A stretch of 64,000 bases of DNA from JACKAQ01 sp020634975 [NCBI: Calditrichia bacterium]. GTDB lineage: Bacteria > Calditrichota > Calditrichia > RBG-13-44-9. The stretch is from the NCBI GenBank assembly GCA_020634975.1, contig JACKAQ010000001.1, positions 2,480,001 through 2,544,000 of the forward strand, read 5' to 3'. Shown here one piece after another: positions 33,751 through 42,834 of this stretch. Both the position numbers and the translations under genes were made by a program. How positions within the stretch are numbered: the stretch's first letter is position 1; every line of letters begins with the position of its first letter. The notes under the pieces were generated by a model. The model was not told the origin of the DNA. It did no database searches and saw only the letters and a program-made list of their open reading frames with translations.

Positions 33751-34638
33751 TTATCGCTTCATGTTTTGCATTTGGTCAAACATCTGCTGTTTTTTTAACC
33801 CTTCCGGATTTTTGAAATCATTTGCGCTGAGGCTGATTTTGGTTACTTCCAAAACTTCAGTTGTTGATGCGAGTTTGCCGTTCACATAATCGTTATTTTT
33901 AACCGGAACACCGGAGTAGCCGCGTTTGGCTTCGGCTTCTTTGCTGCCAAAGTTCATGAGCGGTGACATTTGGTTGCCCATTTGCTGCGATAATTTGTCA
34001 AAAAATTTGCCCATTTTTTTGAATACGGCGAAATCAGATTCGCTCAATCCAAAATTTGACATGTCCGTTGTCCAAACTTCTTCGGATGTTTGTCCGTTTT
34101 CTTTGCCGATGTATTTTGTGGTTTTCCAACTGTTTACGGTTTCGCTGCCGGATTTTTCATAAGTCACATTCGGTTCGTCCATCGCGTTCATATTCATGCC
34201 GCCGCCACCCATATTAGGCATCATCTTCTTCATCATTTCCTGCTGTTCTTTCGGTAAATCTTTCATTTTTTCCTGTGCTTGGCGCATGGCTTCGGCAATT
34301 TCCGGGGAGTTCATCATGTCTTTCATTTGATTTTGGGCCTGTTCCATTGTCGCACCCATTTTTTCCAAATCTTTTTCGGTAATTTCCATAATGGTGCCTT
34401 CTGATATATTGGCGAGCACCATCTTGTTTTCGGAGCTGCGGAAGAGGACGATCATATGTCCGTCTTTACCTTTCGATTCCATGCTCAAATTGTCGTTGTC
34501 AAATTTTATTGTACTGGTTTCTTTCGGGTTCCCCTTTGCATCTGTTGTTTTGGAAACCACTTTAACACCTTTTGCAAAGCCGGAAAAACTGATCAACATT
34601 GCAACTAAAATAGATTTAACAAACCATCTGCTTTTCAT
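33751..34638 (-). CDS. secreted DUF4412-like protein
   Basis: About 295 aa with a signal peptide (FVKSILVAMLISFSGFAKG). The mature N-terminus (VKVVSKTTDAKGNPKETSTIKFDNDNLSME, then MVLANISEGTIMEI) resembles the DUF4412 domain. A long charged middle with many Met and Gln residues (about 100-150, EQAQNQMKDMMNSPEIAEAMRQ) looks like a coiled coil, followed by a Gly/Met-rich patch. A YEKSGSETVNSWKTTKYIG repeat of the beta-domain follows. The ATG at 34638 has AGAGG upstream. It lies 142 nt downstream of cheB, so membership in the che operon is possible but not certain. Function unknown. Confidence 0.65.
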   Translation of the reverse strand: MKSRWFVKSILVAMLISFSGFAKGVKVVSKTTDAKGNPKETSTIKFDNDNLSMESKGKDGHMIVLFRSSENKMVLANISEGTIMEITEKDLEKMGATMEQAQNQMKDMMNSPEIAEAMRQAQEKMKDLPKEQQEMMKKMMPNMGGGGMNMNAMDEPNVTYEKSGSETVNSWKTTKYIGKENGQTSEEVWTTDMSNFGLSESDFAVFKKMGKFFDKLSQQMGNQMSPLMNFGSKEAEAKRGYSGVPVKNNDYVNGKLASTTEVLEVTKISLSANDFKNPEGLKKQQMFDQMQNMKR

Positions 34639-34780
34639 ACGTGTGCCTCTATGTTTGTTGAACATAAGTTAAAACAATCACTTATGGATTATTCGTATTT
34701 CAAAGGTTTAATCTAATTTTATATAAGGAAGGATTGCAAGGAAAAATATCACAAATAGAAACCCTGCCGGATGGCGCGAT

Positions 34781-35935
34781 TTAAGAAACAGAGCGGATAA
34801 TTGCTTCGGCAATTTGATTGAGCGGCAGCACATGATCGGCCAATTGGGCATCCACTATCGCTTTGGGCATGCCGTAAACAACGCAGCTTTCTTCATTTTG
34901 AGCGATTACATAGCCACCGGAATTTTTGATTTTACGGGTGCCTTCCAACCCGTCTTTTCCCATTCCTGTCATAATTACGGCTAATGAATTTCCGCCAAAA
35001 ACGGTGTTGGCGGAATCGAACATGACATCTACGGAAGGGCGGAAAAGCACATCCTGCGGATCTGGCGTTACTTTGGCGAGTACTTTTGTGCCGCTTTTGG
35101 CAAATTTTAGGTGCTGACCGCCCGGCGCGATATACACGTTACCGGGTAAAATTTCCATTCCGTCCTCTGCCTCAACCACGTTTAACTCGCTCATGGTGTT
35201 CAGCCGGTCCGCAAGCGATTTTGTGAAATGCGGTGGCATATGCTGCACAATTGCCACAGGGATGTTCAAATCGCCCGGCAATGCCGGAATAATTTGTTGC
35301 AGCGAGAACGGTCCGCCGGTAGAAATACCAATGACAACAATCTGAAAATGCTCAAATCCTGGTTGTGTAACCCGCCGAACCGGGGCTCTGCCGGAACTTT
35401 TTGCAGGAATTGGATTCGATCGGGAAAGCGTTTTGCGGCTGGATAATATGCCGTCCACATGCGATTTTGCCGGTGTACGCGCTTTGTAGCGTTCCCGCAG
35501 GCGTTTTACATCACTATTGACATCGATATTTTTGATGTGGCTTTGAATAACGCTTTTCACTTTTTCAGTTAACTGGCGCTTCATCTGAATAAGGTCGTAC
35601 GAAATCGAAGACATCTCTTTTGTGATAAAATCGACAGCACCGGCTTGCATAGCTTCGATGGTGTTTTGCGCACCTTCTGCCGTGAGCGAACTGATAATAA
35701 TGATCGGTAACGGGGTATTGGCCATAATTTCGCGTGTGGCGGCAATGCCGTCCATCCGGGGCATTTCGATGTCCATCGTCAGCAAATCCGGCTTCAGCTC
35801 GCGGACTTTTTCTACGGCTTCCTGTCCGTCCCGTGCTGTGCCAACCACTTCGATGCCCGGATCTTCTTCCAAAATCATCGAAATTGCTTTGCGCATAAAC
35901 GCGGAATCATCTGTTACCAACACGCGAATAGCCAT
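34781..35935 (-). CDS. cheB: chemotaxis response regulator protein-glutamate methylesterase CheB
   Basis: A 384-aa two-domain enzyme. The N-terminal receiver (about residues 1-120) has VTDDSAFMRKAI and the phosphoacceptor Asp in TMDIEMPRMDG. The C-terminal methylesterase (about 195-380) has the Ser-His-Asp triad in GISTGGP, VQHMPPHF and TGMGKDG. It removes methyl groups from receptors and also deamidates glutamine. The start lies 3 nt after the cheA stop, with GAGG inside the cheA end, so translation is coupled. It is the last core chemotaxis gene of the operon. Confidence 0.95.
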   Translation of the reverse strand: MAIRVLVTDDSAFMRKAISMILEEDPGIEVVGTARDGQEAVEKVRELKPDLLTMDIEMPRMDGIAATREIMANTPLPIIIISSLTAEGAQNTIEAMQAGAVDFITKEMSSISYDLIQMKRQLTEKVKSVIQSHIKNIDVNSDVKRLRERYKARTPAKSHVDGILSSRKTLSRSNPIPAKSSGRAPVRRVTQPGFEHFQIVVIGISTGGPFSLQQIIPALPGDLNIPVAIVQHMPPHFTKSLADRLNTMSELNVVEAEDGMEILPGNVYIAPGGQHLKFAKSGTKVLAKVTPDPQDVLFRPSVDVMFDSANTVFGGNSLAVIMTGMGKDGLEGTRKIKNSGGYVIAQNEESCVVYGMPKAIVDAQLADHVLPLNQIAEAIIRSVS

Positions 35936-35938
35936 GTT

Positions 35939-38317
35939 TTAAGCCTCGTACCCGATTTTATTTTTCATCAATTTGGCGATTTCGCCGACATCCAGAATCA
36001 TAATTACGCGACCGTCTCCCAAAATGGTTGAGCCGGCAATGCCCTGAGTGCTTTTAAGAAATGTGCCAAGTGTTTTGATGACAATCTCTTTTTGTCCCAA
36101 CAAACTATCGACCACCAAACCGAAGAACGAATTGGCAACGCCTATCACGACCGTATAAAAACGATCGCTGGTTTTGTTTTTACTGCCGGGGACATGCAAC
36201 AAATCGTCCACATGAACCAGCGGTAAAATGCGGTCGCGCAGCCGGATCATTTCTCGACCCTGGATGTAGGAAAGATCGCTGCGGGATGTGCGCACCACTT
36301 CCAGAACAGAGCTGAGGGGTACCGCAAACGTTTCGTCGCCCACATTAACCAGCAATCCCTGAATGATCGCCAGTGTGAGCGGCAATTTTAGGGTGAAACG
36401 GCTGCCCTTTCCAACCTCGGATTCGACTGTGATAATGCCGTTAAGTTTCGTAATATTGGTTTTTACAACATCCATTCCAACACCGCGACCGGAAACGCTG
36501 GTCAATTTTTTTGCCATGCTGAAACCCGGTGCGAAGATCAGATTGTAGCTTTCGGTGTCGGTCATTTCGGCGGCCTCCTGGGGTGTCAGCACGCCTTTTT
36601 CCACTGCTTTTGCTTTAATTTTTTCCGGATCGATACCTTTGCCGTCGTCCTCAATGGCGATCACAATATGGTTGCCTTCGTGTCCGGCGCTCAGCCGGAT
36701 TCTGCCTCGACGCGATTTGCCTGCCGCTTCGCGTTCTTCCGGGCTTTCGACACCGTGATCGGCGGCATTGCGAACGAGGTGAATGAGCGGATCGCTGATT
36801 TCTTCGATGATCGATTTGTCCATTTCGGTTTCTTCACCTTCGATAACCAGCTCAATTTCCTTCCCAAACTCGCGCGAAATATCGCGGACGACTCGCGGAA
36901 AGCGATTGAACACGCGCCCGATTTGAACCATCCGTGTTTTCATTACAGCGGATTGTAATTCGGTGGTGATAAAATCAATTTGTGATCCGGTTTCCATTAA
37001 CTGCTGCAAAAATTCGCTGCTTTCTTCGGTTAACACGCCATTTCCGATAATTTGGGAAAGCCGGTTCCGGCCCAAAACGAGCTCTCCAACGAGGTTCATC
37101 AGGCTGTCCAATCGCCGGACATCCACCCGAATGGTGGTGTCTGCGGCTTTTTCCGGACGTTTGGATGCCGCCACAACGCTGCCGTTGTTTGTATTTGCGG
37201 TTGTATTTTCCGGTTCGGATTTCGGTGCAACGGTTTTTTCCGATGGTGTGCCGCTGACCGCCGCCGGCGATTTCGGCGCCTGCGAGATTTTCTCGCCGTT
37301 GGAAATCGCAACAAGTTTTTGATTGATGTCGGTTAAATCGACGTGCCGCAGATCGCGGTCAATTACCTGTTGCAGCAACGATTTCATTAGATCGAACGCT
37401 TCGAACATGATGTCCAGCATCCATGGTTCGAATGCCAGTTGGTCACGGCGGAGTTTGTTCAGCACATCCTCAAAGTGGTGCGCCAGATCGCTCATTTCCT
37501 CAAATGCCAAAAATCCTGATGTGCCTTTTACTGTGTGGATGGCGCGGAAAATACGATTTACCAGATCTTTGTCCTGCGAATTGTGCTCCAGTTCCAGTAA
37601 TTCCTGGTCGAGTGTTTCGAACACTTCTGTGGTTTCCACCACAAAGCTTTCCACGATTTCCAACATTTCTTCGGAAAACATGGGGTGGTTGCCATCTGCG
37701 GCGGCAGGCGGAATGTATTCCGGCTGTTCTGCAGATGCCAGGGCTTCCATATCGATGTCTTCTGTGGGTGTTTCATCGAAATCTGCCATATCGAGCTCAA
37801 CTTCGGGCAATTCGTCAAAATCTGCCATGTCCAGCACCACTTCCGGGGGTGCGTTAAATGCTGCCATTTCTACCGTTGGTTCAGCGGTTTCCGGTGCTGT
37901 TTCTTCTTCGGCGGAATTGCAACTGTTGGAAATCGCTTCCAATTTGGCGGCAATGGCGCTGAGGTCTATATCCCGAATATCCCGGTCTACAACCTGCTGC
38001 AGGAGATCCTTCATCATATCAAAGGCTTCCAGCATCACATCCAGCATGCTGGTTTGGAACTGGATTTGGTCGCGGCGGAGTTTGTTCAGCACATCTTCGA
38101 AATGATGGGTCAGCTCCGTCATTTGCTGGAAATCCAGAAAACTGGATGTGCCTTTTATGGTGTGCACTGCCCGGAAAATTTTGTTTACTAGCTCTTTGTC
38201 ATCGGCGCGGTGCTCGAGTACTAATAGATCCTGATCGAGTTCTTCAAAAATGTCTTGTGTTTCAACGACGAAACTTTCAACGATTTCGATCATGTCATCG
38301 GAAAACATTGCGTGCAT
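35939..38317 (-). CDS. cheA: chemotaxis histidine kinase CheA with duplicated Hpt domain
   Basis: A 792-aa CheA. Two Hpt domains are present, at about residues 3-133 (phosphoacceptor H52 in AVHTIKGTSSF) and 213-341 (H261 in AIHTVKGTSGF). They are highly similar to each other over about 130 residues. The linker holds a short acidic repeat, LDMADFDE, twice. No P2 domain is obvious. The dimerisation domain (RVDVRRLDSLMNLVGELVLGRNRL), the kinase domain (PLIHLVRNAADHGVE, DDGKGID, SGRGVGMDVVK) and a CheW-like C-terminal domain follow. It autophosphorylates in receptor arrays and passes phosphate to the CheYs and CheB. I start at ATG 38317 (GGAG upstream); an in-frame GTG lies 18 nt earlier. Confidence 0.95.
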   Translation of the reverse strand: MHAMFSDDMIEIVESFVVETQDIFEELDQDLLVLEHRADDKELVNKIFRAVHTIKGTSSFLDFQQMTELTHHFEDVLNKLRRDQIQFQTSMLDVMLEAFDMMKDLLQQVVDRDIRDIDLSAIAAKLEAISNSCNSAEEETAPETAEPTVEMAAFNAPPEVVLDMADFDELPEVELDMADFDETPTEDIDMEALASAEQPEYIPPAAADGNHPMFSEEMLEIVESFVVETTEVFETLDQELLELEHNSQDKDLVNRIFRAIHTVKGTSGFLAFEEMSDLAHHFEDVLNKLRRDQLAFEPWMLDIMFEAFDLMKSLLQQVIDRDLRHVDLTDINQKLVAISNGEKISQAPKSPAAVSGTPSEKTVAPKSEPENTTANTNNGSVVAASKRPEKAADTTIRVDVRRLDSLMNLVGELVLGRNRLSQIIGNGVLTEESSEFLQQLMETGSQIDFITTELQSAVMKTRMVQIGRVFNRFPRVVRDISREFGKEIELVIEGEETEMDKSIIEEISDPLIHLVRNAADHGVESPEEREAAGKSRRGRIRLSAGHEGNHIVIAIEDDGKGIDPEKIKAKAVEKGVLTPQEAAEMTDTESYNLIFAPGFSMAKKLTSVSGRGVGMDVVKTNITKLNGIITVESEVGKGSRFTLKLPLTLAIIQGLLVNVGDETFAVPLSSVLEVVRTSRSDLSYIQGREMIRLRDRILPLVHVDDLLHVPGSKNKTSDRFYTVVIGVANSFFGLVVDSLLGQKEIVIKTLGTFLKSTQGIAGSTILGDGRVIMILDVGEIAKLMKNKIGYEA

Positions 38318-38422
38318 CGTTTCATCTCCGTTCACGCTATAATAGCGATTTTCAAATTAATGCCTGACCTGTTTCAATTTGCTGTTCAGCGGAAATCTGC
38401 TCACTTATTTCCGCTAACTTTT

Positions 38423-39394
38423 TCAGCTATTGTTAAATAATTTGTCGATTTCATCCTGTGATGCGATGCCATCGATGCCTTTATCCTGCACATCTTTGGG
38501 TGCGGATTTGCTGCTTTCCGGGGCATCGGAAACGCTTTCGAACAGTCGGTCAATTTCGTCCTGATCTGCCACCGGGTTGTCGTTTTTTTCGGCGCCAAAA
38601 AGCTTGTCGATATCATCCTGCGATGCCGGGCCTTTGGCTTCCGGTTGCGATTTGTGGTGATCATCGAATACGGAATCTGCCAGTTGTTGTTTGTCTCCAG
38701 ATGTGTCGTATGTGGCATTTGGATCAAACACATGCGGCATGGAGTGCCGTTTTCTTTCGATAAAATTGTCGTCGTCTGCTTCCTTAAATCTGCGGATGAG
38801 TGTAGCCAATCGTTCCTCGACGGATTCGATGAGGTGGTTGACCGCGGCAATTTGCTGGGCGGTAATATCCTGCACCTGCATGGACATCATAATGCTGCTG
38901 GTGCTATCGTGAACGGTATCGAGGATTTCGCTCATTTTATCATAAAATGAGATGAGTTTTTTGTGGGTGCGCAACTTTTCAAGATGGATCTGGTTAATTT
39001 TGGTCAGCAATACATCATTTTTGCCTTCCAGTTCATTGCGCAGCAACCGCAGGATGTGCGAATCTAGCCGCACCACTTTTTTGATGGCTTCGGCGTTTTC
39101 CGAATGTTCGGCTTTCATTTCGCCCAGTTTGTAGAGGATGTTGTCCACCATGTCAAAAATCTCGGTGGCGGCCATCTCGGTTGCCTGGGTTACTTTGCTG
39201 AGTTGCGATGATGCACGGGGCATTTTCGATGTGCTGTCGCTGATGGATTTGTTGATTTCGTCCAACAATGGAATTACTTCCTGAACAAAGTTAAACAGCT
39301 CTTCCAGAAAAGGAATAACGCGTTGCCCGAAAATGAAGAGTGCTTTCAACTCATTGATTTTATTTGAGATACTGGCGATCTGTTGTATTTTCAT
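38423..39394 (-). CDS. cheZ: CheZ-like chemotaxis phosphatase with three CheY-docking motifs
   Basis: A 323-aa, mostly helical protein. The segment QVQDITAQQI (D176, Q180) matches the CheZ catalytic site, where Asp and a Gln four residues later act on phospho-CheY. The C-terminal 70 residues are acidic and low-complexity. They contain three copies of one motif: ASQDDIDKLF (257-266), ADQDEIDRLF (276-285) and ASQDEIDKLF (311-320). The same motif style occurs at the FliM N-terminus and CheZ C-terminus, where it binds phospho-CheY; CheZ normally has one copy. I start at ATG 39394 (AGGAGAACACC upstream). It follows the two cheY genes. Confidence 0.8.
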   Translation of the reverse strand: MKIQQIASISNKINELKALFIFGQRVIPFLEELFNFVQEVIPLLDEINKSISDSTSKMPRASSQLSKVTQATEMAATEIFDMVDNILYKLGEMKAEHSENAEAIKKVVRLDSHILRLLRNELEGKNDVLLTKINQIHLEKLRTHKKLISFYDKMSEILDTVHDSTSSIMMSMQVQDITAQQIAAVNHLIESVEERLATLIRRFKEADDDNFIERKRHSMPHVFDPNATYDTSGDKQQLADSVFDDHHKSQPEAKGPASQDDIDKLFGAEKNDNPVADQDEIDRLFESVSDAPESSKSAPKDVQDKGIDGIASQDEIDKLFNNS

Positions 39395-39535
39395 AATTGG
39401 TGTTCTCCTAAACCAGCGAATCTTTTTGAAACTCTGAACGCATCGCAACGGATTGTGACAAATGGATTTTGCATTTTCCGAAAGCGTTTTGAACAGGCTT
39501 CTGCTGAATGGTTAATGCGGATATTTATCCTCCTG

Positions 39536-39907
39536 TTAACGTCGGGACTGCAAAATCTGGTCAATTTTTTCCTTTAGCACCTGAGGTGTAAACGGTTTGG
39601 TAATGTAATTATTTACCCTTGCCTGTAGTGCTTCCAGCACATCTTCTTTACCGCTGCGGGTGGTTACCATTAAAATGGGAAGCCCGGCATAATCCGACGA
39701 CGTGCGAACGGTTTTGGTGAACTGCAAGCCATTCATGTTCGGCATGTTCCAGTCTGTGATGATGAAATCGATTTCCTCGATACTCAGTTTGGCCATGCCA
39801 TCGCGACCGTCTTCTGCCTCTACAACATCGGTGTAGCCGATTCGTCCCAGTGCATTATTCACAATTCTGCGCATGGTCGGTGAATCATCGACAACTAAAA
39901 ATTTCAT
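39536..39907 (-). CDS. cheY: CheY-like response regulator (first of two in transcription order: second)
   Basis: A 123-aa single receiver domain. Acidic pocket residues lie in LVVDDSPTMRRIV, the phosphoacceptor Asp in FIITDWNMPNMNG, the conserved Thr in VTTRSG and the Lys in ITKPFTP. This is close to classical CheY (SPTMRRIVNNALGRIGY). It would carry the signal from CheA to the motility motor. A strong AAAGGAG precedes the ATG. It lies 13 nt after the other cheY and upstream of cheZ. Confidence 0.92.
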   Translation of the reverse strand: MKFLVVDDSPTMRRIVNNALGRIGYTDVVEAEDGRDGMAKLSIEEIDFIITDWNMPNMNGLQFTKTVRTSSDYAGLPILMVTTRSGKEDVLEALQARVNNYITKPFTPQVLKEKIDQILQSRR

Positions 39908-39920
39908 TGTTCCAACTCCT

Positions 39921-40286
39921 TTAGTTAAGAAATTTTGCTACTTCGTATTGAATACGTTTTCTATCAAATGGTTTAACGAGGTAGGCGTTTGCGCCTAATT
40001 GCTTGCCTTTCTCTATTTCTGCATCGCTGCTAAGCGAGGATAAAATGATTACCGGTAACTCACGATAAGATTGGTGATCGCGCAAGGTTTTAACCAACTC
40101 GAAACCGTCCAGATTTGGCATATTAAGATCGGTAATAACCAGATCAACTTTTTCGTAAGCCAATTTTTCCAGGGCTTCCATGCCATCGCGGGCAACAATA
40201 ACGCGGCACCCTTGGGCACGCAATGCAAGCATTATGAATTTTCGGGTTGCCACGGAATCGTCAACAACCATTACCACTGGATTCAT
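39921..40286 (-). CDS. cheY: CheY-like response regulator
   Basis: A 121-aa single receiver domain. MVVDDSVATRKFI, LVITDLNMPNLDG, ILSSLSSDAEIEKGKQLGANAYLVKPF give the acidic pocket, phosphoacceptor Asp, Ser/Thr and Lys. It is clearly diverged from the neighbouring CheY at 39536, so it is likely a different output or a phosphate sink. AAGGAG precedes the ATG. It lies only 3 nt after cheR. Confidence 0.9.
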   Translation of the reverse strand: MNPVVMVVDDSVATRKFIMLALRAQGCRVIVARDGMEALEKLAYEKVDLVITDLNMPNLDGFELVKTLRDHQSYRELPVIILSSLSSDAEIEKGKQLGANAYLVKPFDRKRIQYEVAKFLN

Positions 40287-40289
40287 GTT

Positions 40290-41165
40290 TCACTCCTTGA
40301 TGTACGCAATCGTTTTGGTAAAATGTAGCGGTTTAAACGCCTGGCTCAACCCATACAGCGATTCGGAATACCCCAGCAGCAAAAAGCCGCCGGGATTGAG
40401 TGAGTCGTATAAGCTGCCAATCACCTGTCGTTTGGATTTTGTATCGAAATAGATCAGCACGTTGGCGCAAAAAATAATATCAAACTGCTTCATGCTGCGC
40501 AACATATTGCGATCGAACAGGTTTACTTTCCGGAATTCAACCATGTTGGTGATAGGTGGCTGCAAGGTATAATCTTCACCTTTTTCGATAAAATATTTTT
40601 TGAGGATGTGTGCCGGAACTTTGCGTATCGAGTAGTTCCTGTATGTGGCTTTCCTGGCGCTGTTAAGAACGTTAGTGTTAATATCGCTGCCAACAATCTC
40701 GAAGCGAATATCCGGATTGGCCGGTTGCAATTTTTCTTTAACAATCAATGCTATGGTATATGGCTCTTCGCCGGAGGAGCTGGCTGCGCTCCAAATTCGT
40801 ACGGTTCGTTTGCCCGTTTCCCGAATTCTTTTGATAATTTCCGGCAGCAATTCGTTTTCCACTATTTCCAGTTGCGGTTCATTCCGGTAAAAAAATGTTT
40901 CGTTAATGGTTATTACGTTTACCAATTGCGGTATTTCCTGCTCAGCCATGCCGTTACGCAGCCGCGATACATACTCGCCATAATCCCGAATTCCCAGTGC
41001 ATGCACCCGTTGACCCACCCGGCTTTCCAACAGATATTTTTTGTTATCCGGAAAATAGATGCCAGTTTTGTCATAAATAAATTGGCGCAAACCCTCGAAG
41101 ACCGTGTCCGACATATTGGATTTTTGGACATTGGATGTCAGGTTCAGTTGCGATAAAAAGCTCAT
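40290..41165 (-). CDS. cheR: chemotaxis protein methyltransferase CheR
   Basis: A 291-aa SAM-dependent enzyme that methylates receptor glutamates. Motifs: an N-terminal helical domain (LRQFIYDKTGIYFPDNKKYLLESRV), ITINETFFYRN, IWSAASSSGEEPYTIA (SAM site), GSDINTNVLNSARK and FDIIFCANVLIYFD. The C-terminus has GSLYDSLNPGGFLLLGYSESL. GAGGT precedes the ATG. It lies between the HEAT-repeat gene (28 nt) and cheY (3 nt). Confidence 0.95.
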   Translation of the reverse strand: MSFLSQLNLTSNVQKSNMSDTVFEGLRQFIYDKTGIYFPDNKKYLLESRVGQRVHALGIRDYGEYVSRLRNGMAEQEIPQLVNVITINETFFYRNEPQLEIVENELLPEIIKRIRETGKRTVRIWSAASSSGEEPYTIALIVKEKLQPANPDIRFEIVGSDINTNVLNSARKATYRNYSIRKVPAHILKKYFIEKGEDYTLQPPITNMVEFRKVNLFDRNMLRSMKQFDIIFCANVLIYFDTKSKRQVIGSLYDSLNPGGFLLLGYSESLYGLSQAFKPLHFTKTIAYIKE

Positions 41166-41193
41166 TAATAATACCTCATTCCTGCAATTTTGC

Positions 41194-42540
41194 TTAGCTG
41201 AGCGCTACAGCCAGTTTGCGGATATTTTCATCCTCATCGCTTTGTAACTGCGCTAACAGGTCTTCAAATTGATCTGTGCCGGTATGTTGCACCATTTCCA
41301 ATGCAGTGGAACGGGCAATGGCTTCGTTGTCCTGCAAGGCTGCCCGAAGCACTGCCAAAAATTCCGGCAGGCGGAATTTGCCAAATATTTCAACGGCTGC
41401 CAGTTTGGATTCGACATCCAGAAAATGGTAATTCTCTTTAACAAAACGACCCATTTGCATGATGCCCTGATCCATTTTTAAATATTCGTCGGTTTGCAGA
41501 TATTCAACGGCTAAGCCGAGAGCGAAACGCGCGCCGGTTTGCAGAGATATTTTTCCTGTTTCCGCCGCGTCGATAACGCAGCCAACAATATTGATCCGGG
41601 AGTTGCAGATCGTCTGGAAAATTTGCATATCCAGCGGTTCTGAAATTCCCATTTTGGGAATTAGCTGAACCACGACATCAGCATCCACAAAATAGCGGAG
41701 ACCTTTTACGGCGGTTTCCACGTATTCGCTGTCTTTATCGTTGAGCATTTGCAGCAAGTGCTTTTTCAAATATTGGGGCAATTCGGATTGTAATCCGGGA
41801 TTGGCTTCGGCGATATCCACCACTGCCTGCAACATAATTGCCCGGGTTGTTTCGTTCACTTTTTCCAATTTTTCCAAAATCAGCGGCAGGGTTTCCGGTG
41901 TTTGATTGTGGGACAGCGCTTCCACTGCCACCAATTGCACAACCGGATCGTCATCGTGCAATGCTTCGGCAAAAAATTCGGCATATTCACCGTTTTCAAA
42001 TTGTGCAAATGCAGACAGAACGTTTGTTCTGGTATATTCATAATTGCGATAACACGCCATTAATTCTTCTGCAAATTGTTCGCCCTTTAATGCACCCAAC
42101 GCATCAATTGCGGAGAGAACCACATTTTGATCAATGTCGTTCAGGCATTTTGCAATATTATCCAGATAATCTTCAGCCGGGAGCAGGGTGAGTAAATCGA
42201 TGGCAAACTTGCGCACATCTTTTTCGGTGTCGCAAATATAACCGGCGATTGCAGGAACAGCCAATGCGCCCATTTTAACCAGCGTATCGCCGGTTAAATT
42301 TCGGACGGAAATATTATCGCTGGCCATCAGCGGTGCAATTTGTGCTGCCAGCGAAGCATCGGCATTGAGCACCAGAAACTGGGCGGCTGCATCGCGCACG
42401 CCTCTGTCCTCATCTGCCAGCAATCCTGCCGCCAGAGATGCTGCTTTGGGCGAAAAATCGCCGTCTGTCAGCTCTTCCAGTGCCAGCCGCCGGTCAAATG
42501 CGTTTTGGCTGTTTAGCTTTTTAATGATTTCCGGTTTCAT
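41194..42540 (-). CDS. HEAT-repeat protein in the chemosensory operon
   Basis: A 448-aa all-helical protein built from HEAT-like repeats of about 30-37 residues. Recurrent segments include AASLAAGLLADEDRGVRDAAAQFL, ASDNISVRNLTGDTLVKMG, CDTEKDVRKFAIDLLTLLP, HDDDPVVQLVAVEALSH and LQDNEAIARSTALEMVQH. There is no signal peptide or membrane helix, so it is a cytoplasmic scaffold. It lies directly upstream of cheR on the same strand. HEAT proteins are known in some chemosensory and phycobilisome systems as adaptors. The start is preceded by GGGGAA. Its partner is unknown. Confidence 0.85.
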   Translation of the reverse strand: MKPEIIKKLNSQNAFDRRLALEELTDGDFSPKAASLAAGLLADEDRGVRDAAAQFLVLNADASLAAQIAPLMASDNISVRNLTGDTLVKMGALAVPAIAGYICDTEKDVRKFAIDLLTLLPAEDYLDNIAKCLNDIDQNVVLSAIDALGALKGEQFAEELMACYRNYEYTRTNVLSAFAQFENGEYAEFFAEALHDDDPVVQLVAVEALSHNQTPETLPLILEKLEKVNETTRAIMLQAVVDIAEANPGLQSELPQYLKKHLLQMLNDKDSEYVETAVKGLRYFVDADVVVQLIPKMGISEPLDMQIFQTICNSRINIVGCVIDAAETGKISLQTGARFALGLAVEYLQTDEYLKMDQGIMQMGRFVKENYHFLDVESKLAAVEIFGKFRLPEFLAVLRAALQDNEAIARSTALEMVQHTGTDQFEDLLAQLQSDEDENIRKLAVALS

Positions 42541-42647
42541 GGTTAATTTCCCCGATTCCTGAATACAATTATTTCAGTTGTTATGCCGGAAAGTTGATTA
42601 GCCAAAAAGGTGTAAATCGCTGATTTTTAGTAAATTAAATCGGCTGG

Positions 42648-42669
42648 TTTTTCATCTATTGATGAAAAA
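42648..42669. other. AT-rich hairpin in the MCP to HEAT-gene gap
   Basis: TTTTTCATC (42648-42656) pairs with GATGAAAAA (42661-42669) around TATT. It lies in the 294-bp gap between the MCP stop (42835) and the HEAT gene start (42540). The stem is AT-rich and lacks a convincing T-tract after it on the minus strand, so it may be an attenuator or chance. The gap may hold an extra promoter for the downstream genes. Confidence 0.35.
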
Positions 42670-42834
42670 AAGTAACCTTCCTGGTTCAAAATCCTTCCCT
42701 CGTTCAATTCGATATTCGACGTTAAAGCCCTTTACTTAATCATTTAAATCCAAAAAAATAACGTCTGTTATGCTTTCCCAACATCCTTTTTGTCCCTCGC
42801 CGGTATTTTGCGTATAACGCGTATCGGTTGGGGA

